The position numbers were made by a program, and so were the translations under genes. The notes beneath the pieces were generated by a model. That model made no database searches and was not told the origin of the DNA. It saw nothing but the letters and a program-made list of their open reading frames with translations. Of a stretch of DNA of 64,000 bases, positions 35,853 through 43,714 are shown one piece after another. Source of the stretch: Pandoraea sputorum (GTDB lineage Bacteria > Pseudomonadota > Gammaproteobacteria > Burkholderiales > Burkholderiaceae); the NCBI RefSeq assembly GCF_000814845.2, contig NZ_CP010431.2, positions 62,001 through 126,000 of the forward strand, in the 5' to 3' direction. Each line of letters opens with the position of its first letter. The stretch's first letter is position 1.

Positions 35853-36764
35853 TCAACACGGCAGGTGCACGTTCTCCACCAGGAAGTCTAGAAACGCACG
35901 GACGCGGGCGGGCAAGTGGCCGCCCTGTCCCACATAAACGGCGTGCACCGGCTCCAGATCGCCGGGGTTGTAGTCTTCGAGCACGGTGACGAGACGGCCG
36001 TCGCGCAGATCGGCGTCGACGTGATATCGCGAGTGACGCGCGAGTCCCAGCCCTTCGAGTGCGAGTTTGCGCATGGTCTCGCCGTCGCTGACCAGCACGT
36101 TGCCAGCAGGCGGGTACAACGTGACGCCACCCGCACCATCGCGGAACGGCAGCCCCTGAATCTGACGCTCGAAATTGAACGCCATGACGTTGTGACGGAT
36201 CAGGTCGGCTGGCGTTTGCAGCGCTGCGTTGCGCGCCAGATAGTCGGGCGACGCCACCACGTGCACGCGACTCTCGCCGAGCTTGCGCGCCACCAATCGT
36301 GAGTCGCGCAACGGACCCGCGCGCACGGCCACATCCGCACGTTGCGACAGCAAGTCGACGACCGTGTCGGTGAGCGTCAGGTCGAGCCGGATCTCGGGAT
36401 ACTTCGCGAGGAATGCCGGGAGGACCGGCAGCAGATACAGCGTGCCGATGGGCACACTCGAATTCACCCGCAGCAAGCCGCGCGGCACCGCGCCCGCCGC
36501 CGCTTCGCGCTCAGCGGCGTCGATCTCGGCCAGCACCCGCAACGCCCGCTCGTGAAACGCGGTGCCTTCGGGGGTAAGTTGCAAGCGGCGCGTGGAGCGA
36601 TTGAAGAGTCGTGCGCCCAGCCGCCCTTCGAGCCGCGCGACGAGCTTGCTCACGGCCGACGGTGTCATGTGCAACGCGCGCGCCGCTGCCGAGAAGCCGC
36701 CCAACTCGACCACCCGCGTAAAAACTTCCATGTCGCCTGAGCGGTTGACGTCCTGTCGGCCCAT
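35853..36764 (-). CDS. LysR-type regulator, divergent from an AraJ-like exporter
   Basis: A 303-residue LysR regulator of the CrgA/DmlR-like group. The HTH is MEVFTRVVELGGFSAAARALHMTPSAVSKLVARLE; the effector domain starts at GLLRVNSSVPIG. The ATG at 36764 has a gagg site 9 bases upstream. It is divergent from the MFS gene at 36978; a 19-bp palindrome with T-N11-A spacing lies between them, 44 bp from this start. Confidence 0.9.
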   Translation of the reverse strand: MGRQDVNRSGDMEVFTRVVELGGFSAAARALHMTPSAVSKLVARLEGRLGARLFNRSTRRLQLTPEGTAFHERALRVLAEIDAAEREAAAGAVPRGLLRVNSSVPIGTLYLLPVLPAFLAKYPEIRLDLTLTDTVVDLLSQRADVAVRAGPLRDSRLVARKLGESRVHVVASPDYLARNAALQTPADLIRHNVMAFNFERQIQGLPFRDGAGGVTLYPPAGNVLVSDGETMRKLALEGLGLARHSRYHVDADLRDGRLVTVLEDYNPGDLEPVHAVYVGQGGHLPARVRAFLDFLVENVHLPC

Positions 36765-36807
36765 CGGAGGTGTCCTCGACTCTTGAGGTGATGATTTTCG
36801 CGCGATC

Positions 36808-36826
36808 TTGTGACTTGAAGTCACAA
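36808..36826. promoter_or_regulatory. 19-bp palindrome with LysR T-N11-A spacing
   Basis: TTGTGACTT-G-AAGTCACAA is a perfect palindrome with 9-bp arms and contains T-N11-A (36811 to 36823). It lies in the divergent promoter region of the LysR/MFS pair. Confidence 0.65.
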
Positions 36827-36977
36827 ATGATTTTCCTTCGCGCAGTCTATTTCATCAATGAAGGGACGTCTATATTCCGCACATTGGTTCACGCGCGTCG
36901 GATGGCCGGGGCATTCGGTCTATCGACTCGATGGCGGAACCCGCCCCGATATTCAGTCTTCAAGACAGGAGTTTTCC

Positions 36978-38171
36978 GTGCCTATCGCCCTCTATGCCCT
37001 GACCGCCGGTGCCTTTGGCATTGGCGTGACGGAGTTCGTGATCATGGGCTTGCTGCTCAACGTCGGCGCCGATTTCGGCGTGTCGATTGCGGCCGCTGGC
37101 CTCTTGATTTCCGGCTACGCGCTGGGTGTCGTCGTCGGCGCGCCGATCATGACGACCGCCACCGCCCGCTGGCCGCGCAAGACCGTGCTGCTGGTGCTCA
37201 TGGCCATCTTCACTATCGGCAACGCCGCCTGTGCACTTGCACCGAGCTATGGTGCGCTGATGGCGGCGCGTGTGCTGACGTCGTTCGCGCACGGCACGTT
37301 CTTCGGCGTTGGCTCGGTCGTGGCGACGGGCCTCGTGCCGCGCGAACGCCGTGCGTCGGCGATTGCCGTGATGTTCATGGGCCTGACGGTCGCCAACATT
37401 CTCGGCGTGCCGTTCGGTACGTGGCTGGGGCAGCACTTCGGCTGGCGCGCCAGCTTCTGGGCCGTGACGGTCATCGGTGCTCTCGCATTCCTGGTGATCG
37501 CCCGGTTCGTGCCGAAAATCGCGGCCCCGGCAGACGCTGGCGACTGGCGTGCGGATTTGCGTGCGTTGGCGCGTCGCCCGGTGCTGCTCGGGTTGCTGAC
37601 CACTGTGCTGGGATGGGTCGGGGTGTTCGGCGTGTTTACATACATCGCGCCGTTGCTCACGACGGTGACAGGCTTCTCCGAAGGTGCGGTCTCACCGATT
37701 CTGCTGATCTTCGGCGGTGGTCTGGTCGTCGGCAATCTGCTGGGTGGCAAGCTTGCAGATCGTCATGTGGTGCGCACGGTGCTGGGCAGCCTGCTGTCGC
37801 TCTCGGTCGTGCTCGGCTTGATGACGTTCGCGCTGCACTCGCAATGGCTCGCCATCGTGTTCGTGGCACTGCTCGGTGCGACAGCGTTCGCGACGGTCGC
37901 GCCGCTGCAACTGTGGGTGATGGAAAAGGCTTCGGGGGCAGGCGAGAGCCTCGCGTCGAGCTTCAACATCGCCGCGTTTAATCTCGGTAACGCCATCGGC
38001 GCGTGGCTCGGCGGCTTCGTCATCGAGCATGGCCCCGGACTGACGGCGGTGCCCTGGGTGGCGGCGCTGGTGCCGCTGGTGGGCGTGGGCGTCGCGCTGC
38101 TGAGCCTGCGTCTGGATCGCCGGGATGCGAGTCGTGCGCCTGCTCCGGTTTGCGAAACCCCTGCGATGTAA
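36978..38171 (+). CDS. MFS transporter, AraJ/sugar-efflux type
   Basis: A 397-residue twelve-segment MFS protein. The start VPIALYALTAGAFGIGVTEFVIMGLL is typical of the AraJ/YdhP group of drug and sugar efflux proteins. Start at GTG, with an aggag site 7 bases upstream; longer frames upstream have no family sequence. Probably controlled by the divergent LysR regulator. A strong terminator follows. Confidence 0.9.
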   Translation: MPIALYALTAGAFGIGVTEFVIMGLLLNVGADFGVSIAAAGLLISGYALGVVVGAPIMTTATARWPRKTVLLVLMAIFTIGNAACALAPSYGALMAARVLTSFAHGTFFGVGSVVATGLVPRERRASAIAVMFMGLTVANILGVPFGTWLGQHFGWRASFWAVTVIGALAFLVIARFVPKIAAPADAGDWRADLRALARRPVLLGLLTTVLGWVGVFGVFTYIAPLLTTVTGFSEGAVSPILLIFGGGLVVGNLLGGKLADRHVVRTVLGSLLSLSVVLGLMTFALHSQWLAIVFVALLGATAFATVAPLQLWVMEKASGAGESLASSFNIAAFNLGNAIGAWLGGFVIEHGPGLTAVPWVAALVPLVGVGVALLSLRLDRRDASRAPAPVCETPAM

Positions 38172-38192
38172 GGACGACGCAGCACAATGAAG

Positions 38193-38229
38193 AAGGCCCG
38201 GCGCGTCGATGCACGCGCCGGGCCTTTGT
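38193..38229. terminator. Terminator between exporter and modE
   Basis: A perfect 14-bp stem (38193-38206 with 38213-38226) with a 6-base loop, then TTTG. It is usable in both directions between the convergent genes. Confidence 0.8.
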
Positions 38230-38254
38230 GTTTGGGTGTCAGATCGTCACGCCA

Positions 38255-39106
38255 TCACGCCATCACGCCGATGATCACACTGGCGGCGGAGAATGCGGCC
38301 GTCGCACCGATGCCCGCCGTGAGGCCGCGTGCATTGAGCGTTTCTTGCGGCATGACGGCCGCGAGACGACTGCCGCCGGGCAGCGCCAGAATCACTTCCG
38401 CCTGACCCGAATCGTCGGTGATAGCGTCCACGGTGCCGGATAACCGGTTCGCCGTGGGCAACCCCGCGAGATCCGCGCCGCGCGCAACGTCGATCCACGG
38501 CGCTTTGATCAGCGCAAACGCTTGGCCGCCGATGGCGAGCCCCAGCGTTTGGGTGCTGTGATGGGTGAGCGACGCGGTGATCGCTTCGCCGCCGGGCAGC
38601 GTCAGCGTCACTTCGTCGTTCACACCGCAGTGTCTGATAGCCGTGATCGTTCCGTGCAACTGATTGCGCGCACTGGTCTGAAGTCCGAGGCGCGAGATGA
38701 CCGGCCACTGCTCGTCGAAATGTTCGAGATCGTTCGCGACGCGTGCGAGAAACTGCTGCTGGGCGGCCTCCACCGCGCGAAATGCCGCGACCAGCTTCGC
38801 ACCGCGAGCGGTGAGTCGCGTGCCGCCACCGCCACGTCCACCGGTGCTGCGCTCGACGAGCGGTTCACCGGCGAGCTGGTTCATGGCGTCGACGGCGTCC
38901 CACGCAGCCTTGTAGCTCATGCCCGCCGTCTTGGCGGCCGCCGTGATCGAGCCTTGCGACGCAATGTGTTCGAGCAGCGCAATGCGTGCCTGGCCGCCAA
39001 GCGACGAATTGCCACGATGCAGCCACAACGAGCCGCTCACCTGGAGGGCATCACCCGATCCGTTGCGCAAAACATTTTCCGGCGTTGAAGAAGGTTCGGA
39101 AACCAT
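38255..39106 (-). CDS. modE: ModE-type molybdate-responsive regulator
   Basis: A 283-residue regulator with the ModE architecture: an N-terminal winged helix (GQARIALLEHIASQGSITAAAKTAGMSYKAAWDAVDAMNQL, residues about 38-78, followed by RSTGGRGGGGTRLTARG) and two C-terminal TOBE/Mop domains (NQLHGTITAIRHCGVNDEVTLTLPGGEAITA and NRLSGTVDAITDDSGQAEVILALPGG). It senses molybdate and controls molybdenum uptake and use. No modABC gene is in the window. The start lacks a clear ribosome site. Three copies of a cgccatca-like unit occur at the very 3' end (38250-38272). Confidence 0.93.
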   Translation of the reverse strand: MVSEPSSTPENVLRNGSGDALQVSGSLWLHRGNSSLGGQARIALLEHIASQGSITAAAKTAGMSYKAAWDAVDAMNQLAGEPLVERSTGGRGGGGTRLTARGAKLVAAFRAVEAAQQQFLARVANDLEHFDEQWPVISRLGLQTSARNQLHGTITAIRHCGVNDEVTLTLPGGEAITASLTHHSTQTLGLAIGGQAFALIKAPWIDVARGADLAGLPTANRLSGTVDAITDDSGQAEVILALPGGSRLAAVMPQETLNARGLTAGIGATAAFSAASVIIGVMA

Positions 39107-39415
39107 AATGATTTTTTCGATCAAACACAGCAGGTGGCCGCATTGTAGAGGGTGGGCGAACCAGCGGATACGAGGGCTGGGCGGGGAACTGTTGCGGCGC
39201 ACCAACGAAGCTCGCTTCGGACGCCCATTTGGGGGACGAATGGGGGACGTTTCTCCACTACATTGAATTTCGCCGCATGCCCCCCCAAAGCCGGTTCGTA
39301 TTGCTTCAGACCTGAAATACTCAAGTCTTCAACAAGTCTGGAGCGGGATGACCGGGAATGCGACGTTTACCGAAGTGAAGTGCCTACTCACCTGACACAA
39401 CAGAAACGGGGTGAA
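39107..39415. other. Intergenic region with short direct repeat
   Basis: About 309 bp. It shows a direct repeat GGGGGACGAAT / GGGGGACG (39230-39248) and little else. The pattern could be the remnant of an old integration, but no integrase or attachment repeat was found. Confidence 0.35.
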
Positions 39416-39652
39416 ATGATGCGCGTCAGGAATATCAAGGAAACGGTTGACGGGGCTCGATACTATCGTCTGGTTCGCACGCTGCCCAACGGCAAGCGAC
39501 ATCAGATGCAAATCTCTTTCTCCGCGGGTGAAATGCGCTTCAGACGATTCGTCGCGCAGCGATTGTGGTTGTTGCGCGCCGAAATGCGGGACAGCACACG
39601 CGCGGCGGCCGCACCAGCGCCACGCAGCAACATGCCGCAGTTGGTCTTCTGA
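39416..39652 (+). CDS. Small basic hypothetical protein
   Basis: A 78-residue basic protein (MMRVRNIKETVDGARYYRLV..., then NGKRHQMQISFSAGEMRFRRFVAQRLWLL). It has a predicted short sheet followed by a helix, with no signal peptide. A second ATG is one codon downstream. The frame is open for 264 bases upstream, but that part has no coding character. The Arg-rich composition would suit nucleic-acid binding; this is a guess. Confidence 0.5.
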   Translation: MMRVRNIKETVDGARYYRLVRTLPNGKRHQMQISFSAGEMRFRRFVAQRLWLLRAEMRDSTRAAAAPAPRSNMPQLVF

Positions 39653-39748
39653 CCGGTTGCGGTGCCGTCTGGCAGAAACGCCTGGCTGGTGAAGACCGGC
39701 GTCAGCCGTCATCTTCACGGGTCCGGCGTTTTTGTTCTGCATGACTGT

Positions 39749-41356
39749 TCACCCTGCCTTGCGTGGCGTCAGCGACGTTATGGGCGCGCGTGCGCTGGTC
39801 TTCACGGCCGTCAGTCCCGTGCCCGCATGCGCAATCGCGTATTGCACCAGCTCATCGAACGCAATCGGCCGCGCGAACAAATATCCCTGCGCATAAGTGA
39901 CGTTGCGCCCGCGCAGGTAATTCGCCTGCATCTCGTTTTCCACGCCTTCCGCCACGATCGTCATATCCAGCCGCTCGGCCAGATGAATGATGGAATCGCA
40001 GATGTTGCGCGTGACCACATCGTCTTCGGTGACGGGCAGGAATTCCTTGTCGATCTTCAGATAGTTGAAGTCGTATCGCTTTAGATACCCGATGGAGTTG
40101 TTTTCGGCCCCGAAGTCGTCAAGCGCCGTTTCGATGCCGCGCCGCTGCAACTCGGCCATCACGTTGCGCGCGGCGGCCGTGTCGCGAATCACGTAGCGCT
40201 CGGTGATCTCGGCGACCATCGGGTACGTGTTGTTCAGCGTGCCGTAATACCGCTCGATGTCGTGAATGATGGTGGTGTCGCGCAGATGCCGTTCCGCGAG
40301 GTTGATGCCGATGTGAAAGCCCTGCGGCAGCGCACCCTTGGCGACGTCGTTGCGAATCTGGCGCAGTAGCGAACGCGTCAGTTCGACGATGAGCCCGTTG
40401 TCTTCGGCAATGGGGATAAAGGCGTCCGGGCGCACCAGTCCGGCCACGGGATGGTGCCAGCGCATCAGCGCTTCGGCTCCCGCGCAACGGCCGGTGGCCA
40501 GCTCCATGACCGGCTGGTAGTACACCTTGAATTCGTTGCGCTTGATGCCGTGCGCGATCTGACGCTTCATGAATTGCGCCGGCCCGAAATGGCGGAAGGT
40601 CAGGACGCCGAGCAAAAACGCCACGATGCCGCCAAACGACAGGAAGATCGGCGCCTGACTTGCGGCGAGCGAACGCATCAATGAGGGGCTGCCTGCCAGC
40701 GACGTCGTGAAGTGTTCCGACGTGAGCGTAATCTGCGCCCCGCGCGTCGCAACCCCTGCCGATTCCAGACGCGGCCCTTCCGAGGTCAGCGCAACGTTGC
40801 CCACCGTCATGGCCGTCCACGCCAGATCGCTGCTCTTGACGCTGTGCAGCGTCTCCGTGAGGTAGATGCCGTCGACGAACCCGAGCACACCGTCCGTGGC
40901 CGAGGTCGGTACGTAAAGCGCCAGCGCGGGCGTTTCACGTACGTAAGGCGTGCCGCTGACGAGCAACGTGCGCGTGCCGGTCAGCATCGGCACGAGATCC
41001 GCAGGCAGGGGCATGTTGAGCGCCGAGTCCGAACGAATGACCGACGAGCAATAGAGCTGGCCACGCGAGACGAGCCAGATGGAACGGAAGTAGGGACTGA
41101 GGGTGCCCGCAGCCTGGAGGGAGACGCTGACTTCGCTGCACGAGCGGCCGACCCACGGGGTGGCACCACGCAGCGTACTTTCCGCCTGCGTGATGATGCG
41201 CTCTATCGCGTCGCGCTGACGGGCCGCTTCTTCCTGAAGAATCGACTGCGACATGTGATAAATGCGCAGCCAGCCCAGGAAAAGGACGATGGCAAGCGTG
41301 ACCGCCACGACAAGTCCGGTCACCAGCCACTGCACGACTCTGGAGTGTTGAATCAT
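39749..41356 (-). CDS. Membrane EAL-domain cyclic-di-GMP phosphodiesterase with CSS sensor
   Basis: A 535-residue protein. TM1 is at residues about 9-30, followed by a periplasmic domain with the CSS motif (GRSCSEVSVSLQ near residue 75) and a second TM near residues 235-256 (FLSFGGIVAFLLGVLTF). The C-terminal EAL domain starts at NEFKVYYQPVMEL. Catalytic residues look intact: GAEALMRW, GINLAERHL, AEITERYV, LDDFGAENNSIGYLKRYDFNYLKIDKEF and AEGVENEMQANYLR. It should hydrolyse cyclic-di-GMP in response to a redox or thiol-type periplasmic cue, as for CSS proteins. It could counteract WspR, encoded 17 kb downstream. The ATG of MIQHSRVV is chosen because it directly precedes TM1. Confidence 0.93.
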   Translation of the reverse strand: MIQHSRVVQWLVTGLVVAVTLAIVLFLGWLRIYHMSQSILQEEAARQRDAIERIITQAESTLRGATPWVGRSCSEVSVSLQAAGTLSPYFRSIWLVSRGQLYCSSVIRSDSALNMPLPADLVPMLTGTRTLLVSGTPYVRETPALALYVPTSATDGVLGFVDGIYLTETLHSVKSSDLAWTAMTVGNVALTSEGPRLESAGVATRGAQITLTSEHFTTSLAGSPSLMRSLAASQAPIFLSFGGIVAFLLGVLTFRHFGPAQFMKRQIAHGIKRNEFKVYYQPVMELATGRCAGAEALMRWHHPVAGLVRPDAFIPIAEDNGLIVELTRSLLRQIRNDVAKGALPQGFHIGINLAERHLRDTTIIHDIERYYGTLNNTYPMVAEITERYVIRDTAAARNVMAELQRRGIETALDDFGAENNSIGYLKRYDFNYLKIDKEFLPVTEDDVVTRNICDSIIHLAERLDMTIVAEGVENEMQANYLRGRNVTYAQGYLFARPIAFDELVQYAIAHAGTGLTAVKTSARAPITSLTPRKAG

Positions 41357-41800
41357 GTTCGCTGCCAACCAAGGAAAGAGTGGGGCCCTACGTGTGCTGC
41401 GGTGCATTTTTTGGGTGCACGCGTGCTGCACGGCACAACTCGTCAATTGACTCTACACGAATCCCCGACGGTGTCCGACCCCCGATAAACCCGCACAACG
41501 CCCGGCAGATGGGCGTGAAGGGCGCTTGCCGATCCTGCGCGCAGCCTGCTTCCGGTGGGCTTGTGAGGCGTCCTCAGCAGGCGTTCTGACCGCAATTTGC
41601 GTGACACTGGGATGGCGTAATCGCGACAAAAGTTGGCGCAACGACGATTTACGCATGCTCTACACTTCACTCATTAAATTTCTGGCGGAAATTGGGATCA
41701 ATCCCAACTTTCCTGCATAGGTCGGTCAATTCGCATCAATTCGCCCGAAAACCGACGCTCAGCACCCGTTTTCTTAAGCCTTAGACGTCAAATCCAACCC
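41357..41800. promoter_or_regulatory. Intergenic region with inverted repeat upstream of fsr
   Basis: 444 bp without a supported gene. It contains the inverted repeat TTGGGAT-CA-ATCCCAA (41692-41707), 94 bp before the fsr start and next to an AT-rich stretch (41670-41690). Candidate operator; the regulator is unknown. Confidence 0.45.
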
Positions 41801-43036
41801 ATGTCGAGTCAACCTGCAACGTCCCTTCCCGGTGCCAATACACCGGCGGCGCAGGGCACAGCGTTCCGCGTGCTGTCTGCGATCAGCTTCTCCCACCTGC
41901 TCAACGACATGATCCAGTCGTTGATTCTCGCGATCTACCCGCTGCTGAAGTCCGGCTTCAATCTGAGCTTCGGGCAGGTCGGCCTGATCACGCTGACATA
42001 TCAGATCACCGCGTCGCTACTGCAACCGGTCGTGGGTCTGTACACCGACAAGCATCCGAAGCCGTATTCGCTGCCGGTCGGCATGGGTTTCACTCTCGTG
42101 GGGCTGCTGCTGCTGGCTGTCGCACCGAACTTCGGCATGTTGCTGGTCGCGGCGGCGCTCGTGGGCATGGGCTCGTCGGTGTTTCATCCGGAGTCTTCGC
42201 GCGTGGCGCGTATGGCGTCTGGCGGACGCCACGGCATGGCGCAATCGTTCTTCCAGGTCGGCGGTAACGTCGGCTCGTCGCTCGGGCCGTTACTGGCGGC
42301 GCTGATCATCGTGCCGAACGGCCGTGGCAGCGTGGCGTGGTTTTCGGTGGCGGCGCTCGTCGCGATCTTCGTGCTGTACCACGTGAGCCGCTGGTACGCC
42401 GTACAGCGCGCCTCGAATCAAGGCAAGAAGGCCGCGCGCCGGGGCGGCACGGTACAGCTGTCGCAGGGCAAGGTGCTGTTCGCCATCGGCATTCTGCTGG
42501 TGCTGATCTTTTCGAAGTACTTCTATCTTGCGAGCATCAGCAGTTACTTCACGTTCTATCTGATCAGCAAGTTCCACGTGTCGGTGCAGAGCGCGCAGGT
42601 GCACCTGTTCGTGTTCCTGTTCGCTGTGGCGGCGGGCACGATGATCGGCGGCCCGCTGGGCGACAAGATCGGCCGCAAGTATGTGATCTGGGGCTCGATT
42701 CTCGGTGCTGCGCCGTTCACGCTGATGCTGCCGTACGCCAACCTGTTCTGGACGGGCATTCTGACGGTGCTGATCGGGCTGATTCTGGCCTCGGCGTTCT
42801 CGGCCATCCTGGTCTACGCGCAGGAGCTGATGCCCGGCAAGGTCGGCACCGTGTCGGGTCTGTTCTTTGGCTTCGCGTTCGGGATGGGCGGTGTGGGCGC
42901 TGCGGTGCTGGGCCAACTGGCCGACACGACGAGCATCGACTTCGTTTATCACGTGTGCGCCTATCTGCCGCTGCTCGGCATCGTGACGGTCCTGTTGCCG
43001 GACGTCGAAGGGCACAAGAAGACAGCCGCTGCATGA
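41801..43036 (+). CDS. fsr: Fosmidomycin-resistance-type MFS transporter
   Basis: A 411-residue MFS exporter. The segments SFSHLLNDMIQSLILAIYPLLK and FHPESSRVARMASGGRHGMAQSFFQVGGN are hallmarks of Fsr proteins, known for fosmidomycin efflux in Escherichia coli. Twelve hydrophobic segments. The natural substrate in this organism is unknown. No clear ribosome site precedes the ATG. Strong bidirectional terminator downstream. Confidence 0.93.
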   Translation: MSSQPATSLPGANTPAAQGTAFRVLSAISFSHLLNDMIQSLILAIYPLLKSGFNLSFGQVGLITLTYQITASLLQPVVGLYTDKHPKPYSLPVGMGFTLVGLLLLAVAPNFGMLLVAAALVGMGSSVFHPESSRVARMASGGRHGMAQSFFQVGGNVGSSLGPLLAALIIVPNGRGSVAWFSVAALVAIFVLYHVSRWYAVQRASNQGKKAARRGGTVQLSQGKVLFAIGILLVLIFSKYFYLASISSYFTFYLISKFHVSVQSAQVHLFVFLFAVAAGTMIGGPLGDKIGRKYVIWGSILGAAPFTLMLPYANLFWTGILTVLIGLILASAFSAILVYAQELMPGKVGTVSGLFFGFAFGMGGVGAAVLGQLADTTSIDFVYHVCAYLPLLGIVTVLLPDVEGHKKTAAA

Positions 43037-43094
43037 CGGGGCTCGCTGGTTGACGGTGTGGCAAGACGCCGTCGGCCAGCATCGTCCGTCATAG

Positions 43095-43135
43095 AAAAAT
43101 CGCCGGTCCGACATCTCGGAACCGGCGATTTTTTT
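43095..43135. terminator. Bidirectional terminator
   Basis: A stem of about 17 bp with one bulge (43095-43111 with 43116-43133) has A-rich and T-rich flanks, between the convergent fsr and the gene at 43175. Confidence 0.88.
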
Positions 43136-43174
43136 ATCCAGCAGCGTCTGTCGCGGGCGACAGATCGAGACCGA

Positions 43175-43588
43175 TCAGGGCGTGCCGCGCTTTTGCAGCT
43201 TCCATTCGGCCTTGTCGTTCGCCTTGCAAGCCGGGAGTTTGAGCGTGACTTCCTGACCCTTGGCGGTGAGCAGCACGACCAGATCGCGGCAGGTGCGCTC
43301 GCCATCCTTTTGCGTATTGGTCGGCGTGATTTGCGCGGCGATGGCCACCGAGTTGCCGGTGCCTGCGTTGGTCCAGTCGGTGGTCTCGTTGTCCTGCTTT
43401 TCCGTCAGCACGGTACGCGCTGCCTTGGCAAACGACGCGGTGTCGCGTTGCTTCCAGTAGGCCAGCGGCGAGTTGCCCATGAAGGAGAGGTTCGACGCAG
43501 CGAACGCGGGGGCGGCCAGCGCGGCGCCCACGACGAGCGCCGTGCCAAGCGCGAGCGAACGGGCGCGGGAGAAGTGGATGAGCGACAT
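43175..43588 (-). CDS. Secreted RT0821/Lpp0805-like surface protein
   Basis: A 137-residue protein with a signal peptide (cleavage near AFAA, residue 31). The mature part holds KAARTVLTEKQDNETTDWTNAGTGNS and then TCRDLVVLL, the pattern of the C-terminal domain of 17-kDa-antigen-like surface proteins, whose members typically have WxNPxTGNSG and a cysteine. Probably periplasmic or outer-membrane associated; no lipobox cysteine is seen. Function unknown. Confidence 0.75.
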   Translation of the reverse strand: MSLIHFSRARSLALGTALVVGAALAAPAFAASNLSFMGNSPLAYWKQRDTASFAKAARTVLTEKQDNETTDWTNAGTGNSVAIAAQITPTNTQKDGERTCRDLVVLLTAKGQEVTLKLPACKANDKAEWKLQKRGTP

Positions 43589-43714
43589 TCGGAGTCCTTG
43601 ATATTGTCGACAGGGGACGAAGCCTGCGCGACGCCTGGCGATGGCGCACCGGATGTTGCGCCGGGCGTTCGGCCGCAGGAAGCACGTCGATCATAAAAGA
43701 AACCGGCAGCGGCG

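Noticed and set aside
39107..39415. Attachment site or integrase remnant suggested by the GGGGGACG repeat
   Set aside because: No integrase fragment, tRNA end or matching distant repeat was found.
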